Source of the DNA: Candidatus Pelagibacter sp.
GTDB taxonomy: Bacteria > Pseudomonadota > Alphaproteobacteria > Pelagibacterales > Pelagibacteraceae
Reading direction: 5' to 3'
DNA: 20,200 nt
NCBI GenBank assembly: GCA_028343315.1
Contig: JAOLYI010000010.1
Span: 1 to 20,200 of the forward strand
The first letter of the stretch is position 1, and each line of letters begins with the position of its first letter. Made by a program: the position numbers and the translations under genes. Below the pieces are notes generated by a model. That model had not been told where the DNA came from and ran no database searches. It saw nothing but the letters and a program-made list of their open reading frames with translations. This document shows positions 7,661 through 15,135 of the stretch, in pieces.

Positions 7661-9120
7661 ATAAAAAAAAAGTAGAATATTACATTACTTTACCAAAAAG
7701 AATGGAAGATTTACTTAAAGCTATTAGTAAGAATGGTTTAGGAATAATTTTCGTAGTAGATGAAAATCAGAAATTACAGGGTGCTTTAACAGATGGAGAT
7801 ATTAGAAGGGCATTATTTAATGGAGTAAAAATTAATGAAATGATAAATAAAGACTTCAAGTTTTTAAATACTAACCCATTTTGGCTTCCTTACAGCTCCT
7901 CAGTACAAAAAATAATGAGTCACTTAAATCAATCAAGCGAAAAAGATTTAAAATGCATACCTCTTTTGAATGAGAATAAAGAGATAGTAGATATTTCTAC
8001 AAGAAATAAAGTTAGAAGCTTTCCGGTAGCAAGTCCAGAAATTGGTGAAGAAGAGTTGGCAAATGTAATAGATGCAATTTCTACTGGATACATTTCCTCG
8101 GTAGGAAAATATATTGAACAATTTGAGAATAAATTTGAAGAATATATCGGACAAGGATATGCCGTTGCCGTATCATCAGGAACATCTGCACTTCAACTTG
8201 CATTAAGCACTTTAAACTTGAGTAAAGATGATGAAGTTATTCTTCCAAATTTTACTTTTGGTGGCTCAATTAATTCAATAATAAATTCTGGTGCAACTCC
8301 TGTATTAGCAGACATCAATATAGATAATTGGACAATAGATTTAAATGAAATAAAAAAAAAAATTACAAATAAAACAAAAGCAATAATGCCAGTTCACATT
8401 TATGGACAACCATCAGAAATGGATGAAATTTGTGAAATTGCAAAAAAAAATAAACTTCTTATTATTGAAGACTGCGCAGAAGCCATAGGTGCTAGATATA
8501 AAGATAAAATCATTGGGAGCCACGGTGATAGTTCATGCTTTAGTTTTTTCGCAAACAAAACATTAACAACAGGCGAAGGGGGCATGGCATTATTCAAAAA
8601 AAAAGACGACGCAGAAAAAGCTAAAATTTTACGTGATCACGGAATGTCCAAAAAAAAAAAATATTGGCATGATTTTTTAGGCTTTAATTACAGAATGACC
8701 AATATGCAAGCAGCAATAGGAGTAGCTCAAATAAAAAAAATTGATATATTGCTAAAAAACAAAAAAAAAATTTTTGAATATTACGATAATAAATTTAGAG
8801 ACAATTCTAGAATTTTCCTATTACCAAAAAATTCTTGGTCAGAAAATTCCTATTGGATTTATACAATAAGAATCAAGGGCTTTAGTGAGACTAAAAGGGA
8901 TAAATTTATAATTAATTTAAAAAATCGAGGGGTAGATTGTAGACCAGGATTTTATCCATTGCACCTAATGAAACCTTACAAACCATATGCAAAAGGGGAT
9001 CTAAAAAATTCAATAAGTGTTTCAAAAAATTCAGTTAGCTTACCCTCTGCCCCAAATTTAACACACCAGGACCAGGATTTTATTTCAAAAATATTTTACC
9101 AAGAACTTGATAAATTTTAA
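7639..9120 (+). CDS. CBS-domain pair fused to DegT/DnrJ/EryC1/StrS aminotransferase
   Basis: This 493-residue two-part protein opens with a CBS pair. The first domain spans about residues 15-60, with GIIFVVDENQKLQGALTDGD at 35-54; the second spans about 80-122. From about 132 on it is a complete PLP-dependent sugar aminotransferase of the PseC/LegC/perosamine synthase kind. Visible landmarks are SGTSALQLAL (180-189), FTFGGSINSI (205-214), IEDCAEAIGA (276-285, cofactor-ring Asp278) and FANKTLTTGEGG, with Lys307 as the Schiff-base lysine. The aminotransferase would put an amino group on a keto sugar, with glutamate as usual donor. The CBS part looks like the one preceding the nucleotidyltransferase of PtmE-type legionaminate proteins. 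CBS pairs often bind adenine nucleotides or SAM, so it may sense energy state or nucleotide pools. Its start lies inside the preceding gene (22-base overlap); the ATG at 7639 is preferred because the first CBS strand begins near residue 13. Confidence 0.88.
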   Translation: MSKQTQIDKKKVEYYITLPKRMEDLLKAISKNGLGIIFVVDENQKLQGALTDGDIRRALFNGVKINEMINKDFKFLNTNPFWLPYSSSVQKIMSHLNQSSEKDLKCIPLLNENKEIVDISTRNKVRSFPVASPEIGEEELANVIDAISTGYISSVGKYIEQFENKFEEYIGQGYAVAVSSGTSALQLALSTLNLSKDDEVILPNFTFGGSINSIINSGATPVLADINIDNWTIDLNEIKKKITNKTKAIMPVHIYGQPSEMDEICEIAKKNKLLIIEDCAEAIGARYKDKIIGSHGDSSCFSFFANKTLTTGEGGMALFKKKDDAEKAKILRDHGMSKKKKYWHDFLGFNYRMTNMQAAIGVAQIKKIDILLKNKKKIFEYYDNKFRDNSRIFLLPKNSWSENSYWIYTIRIKGFSETKRDKFIINLKNRGVDCRPGFYPLHLMKPYKPYAKGDLKNSISVSKNSVSLPSAPNLTHQDQDFISKIFYQELDKF

Positions 9121-9129
9121 TTCAATACT

Positions 9130-9828
9130 ATGAAAAAAAAAATATTATATTGTTTTATTTTTGCAAGAGGGGGATCTAAGGGAATTAAAAATAAAAATTT
9201 AGTAAAACTGAATGGAAAGCCATTATTATTTTATTCAATAAATTTAGCAAAAAAAATTAAATCTATAAAAAAAATATTTGTTTCAACTGATAATAAAGCT
9301 ATTGCAGAATATGCAAAAAAAAATAAAGCAGAAGTAATTAAAAGACCTAAAAAATTATCTCAAGATAATTCTTACGAAATAGATGCCTGGAAACATGCTA
9401 TAAAATTTTTAAAAAAAAAAAAAATATTTTTCGATATATTTTTAAGTTTACCTACCACCTCTCCCTTAAGGAACAAAAATGATGTTATTACTTCTCTTAA
9501 AATGTTAAATAAAAAAAAGACCGATATAGTATTAACTGGCACAAAATCAAAGAGAAATCCCTGGTTTAATATGGCAATGAAAAAAAAAAATGGCTTCTAT
9601 AGAATAATAAATAATAATAAAAAAACCATATATAATCGACAAAAAGCTCCTAATGTAATTGACTTAACCACTGTAGCTTACGTTGCTGATGTCTCTTATA
9701 TACTTAAAGCAAAGAGTTATTTTGATGGTAATGTAAAAGTAAATTTAATACCAAGTGCAAGAGCAGTAGATATTGATGATAAGAATGATTTAAACTACGC
9801 AAATTATTTGCTTAAAATAAAAAAGTAA
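9130..9828 (+). CDS. neuA: NeuA/LegF-family CMP-nonulosonate cytidylyltransferase
   Basis: This 232-residue enzyme activates a nonulosonic acid with CTP to give the CMP-sugar used by transferases. It has the nucleotide-binding ARGGSKGIKNKN (12-23), VSTDN (51-55), LPTTSPLR (107-114) and AVDIDD (212-217) motifs, the last being the metal-binding region. Length matches the single-domain PtmB/LegF and bacterial NeuA core. It follows the aminotransferase gene by 9 bases and precedes the PtmA-like SDR by 4, the same order as ptmB-ptmA of Campylobacter (recalled), which favours a legionaminate-type substrate. Its gene contains a run of 14 adenines (Lys94-Lys97) and another of 11 (9580-9590), which could cause slippage; the frame is intact here. 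Confidence 0.9.
   Translation: MKKKILYCFIFARGGSKGIKNKNLVKLNGKPLLFYSINLAKKIKSIKKIFVSTDNKAIAEYAKKNKAEVIKRPKKLSQDNSYEIDAWKHAIKFLKKKKIFFDIFLSLPTTSPLRNKNDVITSLKMLNKKKTDIVLTGTKSKRNPWFNMAMKKKNGFYRIINNNKKTIYNRQKAPNVIDLTTVAYVADVSYILKAKSYFDGNVKVNLIPSARAVDIDDKNDLNYANYLLKIKK
9411..9424 (+). repeat. 14-adenine homopolymer inside neuA
   Basis: Fourteen consecutive A residues, preceded by five T, encode Lys94-Lys97 of the cytidylyltransferase. It is the longest homopolymer I found in the window. No AAG codon breaks it. Loss or gain of one base would truncate the enzyme that commits the nonulosonate to transfer. Confidence 0.9.
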
Positions 9829-9832
9829 GACA

Positions 9833-10645
9833 ATGAAAAATTTTATCGATAAATTTAAATTAAAAAATAAAAAGGCTTTCATTTTTGGTGGCTGCGGTTT
9901 GATTGGTAAGGAAATTGCTAAAAGTTTTGTTGAAGCAGGAGCAAATACTTTTGTTTTTGACAATAATGTTTTGCAAGGAAAAAATCTTGAAAAAAAATTT
10001 CCAAAAAAAAAATTTAAATTTATTGAGATAAATTTGGCTGATTTAAAAAATATAGACATTAATTTTAAAAAATTTATGAAAAATTTTGGTTGCCCTGATA
10101 TCTTTGTTAATTGTTCTTATCCAATTACAAAAGATTGGAGTAAAAGTTCATTTATAGAAAATAACTTAAAATCCCTTAGAGAAAACGTTGATATACACTT
10201 AAACTCATATGCATGGTGGGGACACAAAATTTGTGAAGAAATGAAAAGAAAAAAGATAAAAGGAAGCGTTGTTCTTTTTAGCTCAATCTACGGTGTACTT
10301 GCTCAAAATATGAATATTTATAAAAACACAGATATGAACGAGAATATGAATTATTCAATTATAAAAGGTGGAATAACAAACTTTTCAAAACAACTAGCTT
10401 CATACTACGGAAAAAACGGTATAAGAATTAATGCAATTTGTCCTGGAGGCATATCTGGACATGTTAAAGGTTCAAAAAAAGGACAAAATATAAAATTTAT
10501 AAAAAATTACTCTAAGCAAGTACCATTGCAAAGATTGGCATCTGCAGACGAAATAGCTTCTGCAGTTTTATTTCTATCTTCAAATGCATCATCATATATA
10601 ACAGGAACTAATTTTATGGTTGATGGCGGATGGTCCGCGATTTAA
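9833..10645 (+). CDS. PtmA-like short-chain dehydrogenase/reductase
   Basis: This is a 270-residue NAD(P)-dependent SDR. The dinucleotide motif is GGCGLIG (19-25). The usual NNAG is replaced by NCSYP (93-97), followed by a conserved-looking stretch to NVDIHL (118-123). The catalytic set is Ser150/Ser151 in FSSIYGV, with Tyr174 and Lys178 in YSIIK. The C-terminus ends with the standard FMVDGGWSAI. The VN-SYP variant and the SSIYGV element recall the flagellin-modification SDR PtmA (from memory). Its gene follows the CMP-sugar synthetase by 4 bases, as ptmA adjoins ptmB. It may oxidise or reduce the nonulosonate or a precursor; the exact reaction of this subfamily is not settled as far as I know. 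A general sugar reductase is the alternative. Confidence 0.8.
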   Translation: MKNFIDKFKLKNKKAFIFGGCGLIGKEIAKSFVEAGANTFVFDNNVLQGKNLEKKFPKKKFKFIEINLADLKNIDINFKKFMKNFGCPDIFVNCSYPITKDWSKSSFIENNLKSLRENVDIHLNSYAWWGHKICEEMKRKKIKGSVVLFSSIYGVLAQNMNIYKNTDMNENMNYSIIKGGITNFSKQLASYYGKNGIRINAICPGGISGHVKGSKKGQNIKFIKNYSKQVPLQRLASADEIASAVLFLSSNASSYITGTNFMVDGGWSAI

Positions 10646-10656
10646 GAAAATAAAAT

Positions 10657-11751
10657 ATGATTTTTTGGTGTAAAAATTGTTTAAATGCATCCACAAGACC
10701 ACGAATTACTTTTGATAAAAGAGGGTATTGCAATGCATGTCAGTGGGCTGAAGAGAAAAAAAAAATAAATTGGAAAAATAGACAAGAAATATTAAAAAAA
10801 TTATTTAAAAATAATAAAAAAAATAAATATGATTGCATTGTTCCTGTCAGCGGCGGCAAAGATGGGTCTTATGTTGCATATATTTTGAAAAAAAAATTTG
10901 GCATTAGGCCTCTTGCTGTCACAGTACGACCGCCATTAGAATTAGATTTGGGAAGTAAAAACTTAAAAAATTTTATTAACTCAGGTTTTGATCATATACA
11001 TATCTCGCCCAATTTAAAAGTTATGCATGAATTAAACAAATATGGATTCAAACATAAAGGATTTCCTTATTATGGATGGTTAATTGCAATTCATACCAGC
11101 GTTCTTAAGTTAGCTGTTTCTTTAAATATTAATCTAATTTTTTATGGTGAAGACGGAGAAGTTGAGTATGGAGGAACTGATAAAACAAAAAATAAACCTT
11201 TTTATGATCCGAGATATATCAAAAAAATTTACCTAGAGGGCGGCTACGATCTTGTAAAAAAGAAAGTTAATGCAAAAAAATCAGAAAAATTTTTTTTTGA
11301 GTTTCCTACTGATAATGAATTAAAGAAGATAAGAATTACTCATTGGTCTTACTTTGAAAAATGGGACTCTTACAGGAACTATGTTATTGCAAAAGAGTTT
11401 TGTGGTTTAGAAGAAAATGAAAAATCTAACATGGGAACCTTCACTAACTTTGCTCAAAATGATCAAGCTTTTTACGCCCTTCACACATATATGATGTATT
11501 TAAAATTTGGTTTCGGTAGAGCAACGCAAGATGCAGGAATTGAAGTTAGAAGGGGAGCAATGACTAGGAATCAAGCAATTAATTTAGTGAGACTTTACGA
11601 CAACTATTATCCTGATGAATTTATTAAGATGTATTTAGATTATTATAAAATGACTAAAAGTGAATTTGATAAAGTTTTAGATAAATGGGTTAACAAAAAA
11701 CTATTTCAAAAAATTAAAAACAGATGGCAACCTAAGTTTTCAGTTGAATGA
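10657..11751 (+). CDS. WbpG/PseA/WbuX-family N-acetyl sugar amidotransferase
   Basis: This is a 364-residue ATP-dependent enzyme. Cys5, Cys8, Cys25 and Cys28 form a probable zinc site (WCKNCLN and YCNACQW). The PP-loop SGGKDGS at 65-71 activates the substrate by adenylation, as in other N-type ATP pyrophosphatases. GEDGEVEYGG (about 168-177) and the conserved C-terminal region (RRGAMTRNQAINLVRLYD) agree with the WbpG/PseA family. These enzymes turn an N-acetyl group into an N-acetamidino group with ammonia from a HisH-type glutaminase through a HisF-type partner, and exactly those two genes follow, the first overlapping by 4 bases (ATGA). With NeuB and NeuA in the same run, the target is probably an N-acetyl group of a legionaminate- or pseudaminate-like acid or its CMP form. 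The length is normal for the family. Confidence 0.9.
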   Translation: MIFWCKNCLNASTRPRITFDKRGYCNACQWAEEKKKINWKNRQEILKKLFKNNKKNKYDCIVPVSGGKDGSYVAYILKKKFGIRPLAVTVRPPLELDLGSKNLKNFINSGFDHIHISPNLKVMHELNKYGFKHKGFPYYGWLIAIHTSVLKLAVSLNINLIFYGEDGEVEYGGTDKTKNKPFYDPRYIKKIYLEGGYDLVKKKVNAKKSEKFFFEFPTDNELKKIRITHWSYFEKWDSYRNYVIAKEFCGLEENEKSNMGTFTNFAQNDQAFYALHTYMMYLKFGFGRATQDAGIEVRRGAMTRNQAINLVRLYDNYYPDEFIKMYLDYYKMTKSEFDKVLDKWVNKKLFQKIKNRWQPKFSVE

Positions 11752-12374
11752 TTAAGAAAAGAGAGGTTGTAATTATAGACTATGGGATGGGTAATATATA
11801 CTCACTTTATAATGCTTTAAAGTATCTAGGTGCTAAGATCGAAGTTGTTGATAACCCGTCAAAAATTTCTAAATCAAAAATATTGATGTTACCTGGAGTT
11901 GGCTCTTTTAAGAAAGCAATGCAACAAATTAAAAAAAAAAAAATTGATGAAGCAATTTTTATAGCCAATGAAAAACGAAGTTACATTTTTGGAATTTGTT
12001 TAGGAATGCAATTATTTAGCTTATCGAGCAATGAGGGTGGATACACTAAAGGGCTAGGATTAATATCTAATAAAGTAGAAAAATTTTTACCGAGAGAAAT
12101 AAAAAATAAAAAAATTCCTCATGTTGGTTTTAATGAAGCTAAATGCGAAAAATCCAATAAGTTGTTTAAAGGTTTAAAAAATAATGACTTTTATTTTGTA
12201 CATTCTTATAGAATGTTAAAGGAAAAACTTTCTCTAGATATTTCAACAACAAATTATGGAATTGAATTTTTATCCTCTTTTCATCATGAAAATTTATTTG
12301 CAACTCAATTCCATCCAGAAAAAAGTCAAGAAAATGGATTAAAGTTATTAGAAAACTTTTTAAATTTAACCTAA
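11748..12374 (+). CDS. hisH: HisH-type glutamine amidotransferase subunit of the acetamidino system
   Basis: This 208-residue class I glutaminase hydrolyses glutamine and delivers ammonia to its partner. It has IDYGMGN (10-16), LPGVGSF (48-54), the nucleophile Cys84 in GICLGMQL, and the His189/Glu191 pair in FHPEKSQ, so the catalytic triad is complete. By sequence alone it looks like HisH of histidine biosynthesis. Its location between a WbpG-type amidotransferase (4-base overlap) and a HisF paralogue lacking a catalytic aspartate argues instead for ammonia supply to sugar amidination, like HisH2 of the Pseudomonas B-band O-antigen locus. A run of 13 adenines lies in the gene at 11931-11943. 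Confidence 0.88.
   Translation: MIKKREVVIIDYGMGNIYSLYNALKYLGAKIEVVDNPSKISKSKILMLPGVGSFKKAMQQIKKKKIDEAIFIANEKRSYIFGICLGMQLFSLSSNEGGYTKGLGLISNKVEKFLPREIKNKKIPHVGFNEAKCEKSNKLFKGLKNNDFYFVHSYRMLKEKLSLDISTTNYGIEFLSSFHHENLFATQFHPEKSQENGLKLLENFLNLT
11931..11943 (+). repeat. 13-adenine homopolymer inside the HisH-type gene
   Basis: Thirteen consecutive A residues encode the Lys-rich part of QQIKKKKID in the glutaminase gene. Together with the 14-A run in neuA and 12-A runs at 8650-8661 and 15633-15644, it is one of four long A-tracts inside sugar-biosynthesis genes here. The frame is open as read. Confidence 0.9.
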
Positions 12375-13138
12375 TGTTAAAAAAAAGATTAATATTTATT
12401 TTACTTTATCAGCAAGAAAATTTTTATCTAAGTAGAAACTTTCAGTTACAAAAAGTTGGTAATTTACAATGGTTAAAACAGAATTATAATTTTTCTCTTA
12501 TAGCAAAATCTATTGATGAATTGATAATTTTAGATGTTTCTAGAAGTAAAACTGACATAAAAAAGTTTACACAAGTACTTAAGAAAGTTATAAAAAATTG
12601 TTTTATTCCAGTTTCAGTTGGAGGTAAAATAAATCATTTAGATGTAGCAAAAAAATATATTGATGCTGGTGCAGATAAACTAGTTATTAATTCAGATCTT
12701 TTTAATCTTAATTTAATTGAGAAGATGGCTACTACTTATGGAGAGCAATCATTAATTGGTTCATTAGACTATAAAAAGAAGAATAAAGACTTTGTTTTTT
12801 TTACTAACAACGGTAGTAAGCAAGTTGAAGTAAATCCCAATAAGATTTTTTCGATAGTGAAAAATCTTCACATTGGTGAGGTAATGTTAAATTCAATAGA
12901 CAAGGACGGCACTGGCTTTGGTCTAGACTTTGATTTGCTAAAAAAAGTTCCAAAACAATTTAATAAACCTATAATTTATTCTGGTGGATCCGGGAATCAC
13001 ATTCATATTTTAGAAGGTTTTAAAAAAAAAAATCTTGATGCAATCGCAACAGCCAACCTACTAAATTTTGTTGGAGATGGCCTTCTATTTACTAGAAATG
13101 AATTATTAAAAAACGGAGTAAAATTAGCCAAATGGTAA
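12374..13138 (+). CDS. hisF: HisF-type cyclase paralogue of the acetamidino system (WbuZ/HisF2-like)
   Basis: This 254-residue (beta-alpha)8 barrel has HisF length and phosphate-site features: VSVGGKI (80-86), NSIDKDGTG (173-181) and YSGGSGN (202-208). The aspartate at position 11 of true HisF (CLDV) is replaced by leucine (residues 7-12 read IFILLY), while the second catalytic aspartate is kept as Asp132 in GSLDYK. Loss of the first aspartate is, as I recall, typical of HisF2/WbuZ proteins, which no longer make imidazole but carry ammonia from HisH to a WbpG-type enzyme. It shares one base with the hisH-like stop (TAATG) and overlaps the next gene by 7. It is very unlikely to serve histidine synthesis. 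Confidence 0.88.
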   Translation: MLKKRLIFILLYQQENFYLSRNFQLQKVGNLQWLKQNYNFSLIAKSIDELIILDVSRSKTDIKKFTQVLKKVIKNCFIPVSVGGKINHLDVAKKYIDAGADKLVINSDLFNLNLIEKMATTYGEQSLIGSLDYKKKNKDFVFFTNNGSKQVEVNPNKIFSIVKNLHIGEVMLNSIDKDGTGFGLDFDLLKKVPKQFNKPIIYSGGSGNHIHILEGFKKKNLDAIATANLLNFVGDGLLFTRNELLKNGVKLAKW

Positions 13139-14361
13139 AAATGAATAATCCAAGAAAAATTAAGATTATATTCTTGGCACCTTATAGATTTAAGAAATTT
13201 GATATCGACAGGTATGAAATTAAATTTTTTAAAAAAAAATTTCATATAGAAATACATGACTTTAGTAAATTGCTTTATCCACATTTTAATTCATCGTTTA
13301 AACAAAATTATGCGACAGATAAAGAAATAAAAATTTTTAAATCTTTTGAAAAGTGGAAAAATTATATTCATAAAATAAAAAAATCTAATTATAAAATTCT
13401 TGTACTAAATTTATTAGCTACAGATAGTTACAAGGCTTTCAAAATTTTATTTTTTATTAAAAGCATGAATATTAAAAGGATGGATTTTTTAAATTTTGGA
13501 ATTCCATATTACTCACATGAAAAAAATCTAATTTCTGTATTTGAACATTATAAACTTAAGTTTAGAGAATTAATTTATAGAACAAGATTTTTAATTGGGA
13601 ATTTAAAAAGCAAAATTAACCAATATTTTTTTAATAATATTATAGGTATTTTTTTTAATATTAAGCCAGACTATCTATTTATTGCAGGAAAAAAATTTTT
13701 AAATGATAAAAAAAAAAATTGTATTATTGTAAAAGGAAACAGCTGGGATTATTCTAGATATGTAAGAGAACTTAAAAAAAATAAAAAAAATATTAATATT
13801 AATTCTGATTACGCTGTATTCTTGGCAAACTCAGGGCCAAAGTATCCTACTGACTCTCATTTGTATAAAACTAAAGTAACAGAAACAGTAAAAAATTGGT
13901 ATGGTGGACTCAATAGGTTTTTTAACAATTTAGAAAATAAATTTGATTTAAAAGTGATAATTGCCACTCATCCAAAAGCTAAATTTGAAAAAAAAATACC
14001 CTATTTAGGGAATAGGAGAGCTTACAAAAATTTAGCTATGGAGCTAGTAAAAAATTGTAAATATGTAATTACGCATCAATCAACTTCTCTATCGTATGCA
14101 ACAATTTATAAAAAACCAATCTTCTTTATATACACTAACGAAACCAAAAAAAATCCTGGTGTATTTAAGTATAACAAATTTTTAAGCAAACTCTTAGTTG
14201 GAAAATTAATTAATATGAATAATTATTCAAAAAATGATATTAATCATTTCAAAATTAATAATTTAAAAACTAAGTATAACAATTATATAAAAAACTATCT
14301 TACAAGTAGATTAGATAAAAAAGCAAATTTTGAAATTATAACTAGTTTAATTAAAAATTAA
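13132..14361 (+). CDS. putative GT-B-like glycosyltransferase (possible nonulosonate transferase)
   Basis: This is a 409-residue protein with no signal peptide. I do not recognise its family with certainty. An N-terminal half with KIKIIFLAPYR (9-19) and a C-terminal half with IIATHP (276-281) and YVITHQSTSLSYATIYKKPI (311-330) resemble capsule and polysaccharide transferases of the GT-B fold. There an HP motif and a late S-T/S-S-x-A segment bind the nucleotide of the donor, often CMP-sialate or CDP-glycerol. The gene directly follows the amidination genes (7-base overlap with the HisF stop), so transfer of the finished CMP-nonulosonate is a reasonable guess. ATG at 13132 or at 13141 (Met4) could be the start; nothing in the sequence decides. 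An 11-A run lies at 13708-13718. Confidence 0.55.
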   Translation: MVKMNNPRKIKIIFLAPYRFKKFDIDRYEIKFFKKKFHIEIHDFSKLLYPHFNSSFKQNYATDKEIKIFKSFEKWKNYIHKIKKSNYKILVLNLLATDSYKAFKILFFIKSMNIKRMDFLNFGIPYYSHEKNLISVFEHYKLKFRELIYRTRFLIGNLKSKINQYFFNNIIGIFFNIKPDYLFIAGKKFLNDKKKNCIIVKGNSWDYSRYVRELKKNKKNININSDYAVFLANSGPKYPTDSHLYKTKVTETVKNWYGGLNRFFNNLENKFDLKVIIATHPKAKFEKKIPYLGNRRAYKNLAMELVKNCKYVITHQSTSLSYATIYKKPIFFIYTNETKKNPGVFKYNKFLSKLLVGKLINMNNYSKNDINHFKINNLKTKYNNYIKNYLTSRLDKKANFEIITSLIKN

Positions 14362-14391
14362 AAAATTGTTTTATGGAATTTAATAACTCAT

Positions 14392-15135
14392 ATGATACTT
14401 AAAAATAAAATTATATTAATTACTGGAGCAGGCAAAGGCATAGGTTTTGAAACTGTAAAAAATTGTATTAAAGAGGGTGCTTTTGTTTATGCACTAATTA
14501 AAGACAAAAGAGATATAAAAAAATTTGGTATTTTTTCTAAAAATTCTTATAAAATATTCGTAGGAAGCGTCAGTAACAAAAAATTAATTCAAAATATTTT
14601 TAAAGATTCTATTAAATATAAAAAAATTATTGAAGGCGTAGTTAATAATGCAGGTGTGAGATTCAGAAAAAAATTTGCGTTAATAACAGAAAAAGAATTG
14701 AATGAAGTATTCAAAGTGAATTTTTTTTCCATCTTTTTTTTAATTCAAAATTACAAAAATTATCTATCGAAATTTAAAAAGAAAGGTTCTATAGTTAATG
14801 TAAGTTCCATAGTTGGGCAGATAGGTTTTAAAGAATTATCAGTTTATGCCTCCTCAAAAGGAGCTTTAATATCTTTTACTAAAAGTTTAGCTGCAGAGTT
14901 ATCCTCCGAGGGGATAAGATTAAATTCTGTTAGTCCTGGATTTACTAAAACTTCTTTTTACGAAAAATTTAAAAAAAATAAAAAATTGTATAATTGGACT
15001 CTTAGCAGAATCCCCATGAATAGATGGGGTTCAGCCGAGGAAATAAGTAAATTGATCTCATTTTTAATTTCTGAAAACTCATCTTATATAAACGGAGAAA
15101 ATATAAATATTGATGGGGGTTGGTTAAGTTCGTGA
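14392..15135 (+). CDS. short-chain dehydrogenase/reductase (FabG-like fold)
   Basis: This is a 247-residue classical SDR with every landmark: TGAGKGIG (11-18), NNAG (85-88), Asn110, Ser138/Ser139 in NVSSI, Tyr152 and Lys156 in YASSK, SPGFTKT (181-187), and the closing INIDGGWLSS. It reduces or oxidises a carbonyl/hydroxyl pair with NAD(P). It is not the PtmA-like type at 9833, whose NNAG is altered. Its gene overlaps the KdsB-like gene by 4 bases, which suggests a substrate related to the 3-deoxy-ulosonate that KdsB activates. A fatty-acid FabG role cannot be excluded by motif but is unlikely in this context. It starts 30 bases after the preceding gene. Confidence 0.82.
   Translation: MILKNKIILITGAGKGIGFETVKNCIKEGAFVYALIKDKRDIKKFGIFSKNSYKIFVGSVSNKKLIQNIFKDSIKYKKIIEGVVNNAGVRFRKKFALITEKELNEVFKVNFFSIFFLIQNYKNYLSKFKKKGSIVNVSSIVGQIGFKELSVYASSKGALISFTKSLAAELSSEGIRLNSVSPGFTKTSFYEKFKKNKKLYNWTLSRIPMNRWGSAEEISKLISFLISENSSYINGENINIDGGWLSS

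Noticed and set aside
9790..10059. Minus-strand open frame opposite the SDR gene, and similar ones at 3202-3387, 5646-5837, 7255-7470, 7948-8154, 8400-8597, 13003-13284 and 18875-19123
   Set aside because: Each lies opposite a well-supported plus-strand gene with recognisable motifs, shows no domain of its own and has no plausible start context.
11748..13138. HisH and HisF as part of a histidine biosynthesis operon
   Set aside because: No other his genes accompany them. HisF lacks the first catalytic aspartate, and the pair overlaps a WbpG-type sugar amidotransferase.
15120..15131. TTG start for the KdsB-like gene
   Set aside because: The GTG at 15132 overlaps the SDR stop as GTGA, a standard coupling arrangement, and gives the normal short lead before IPAR.
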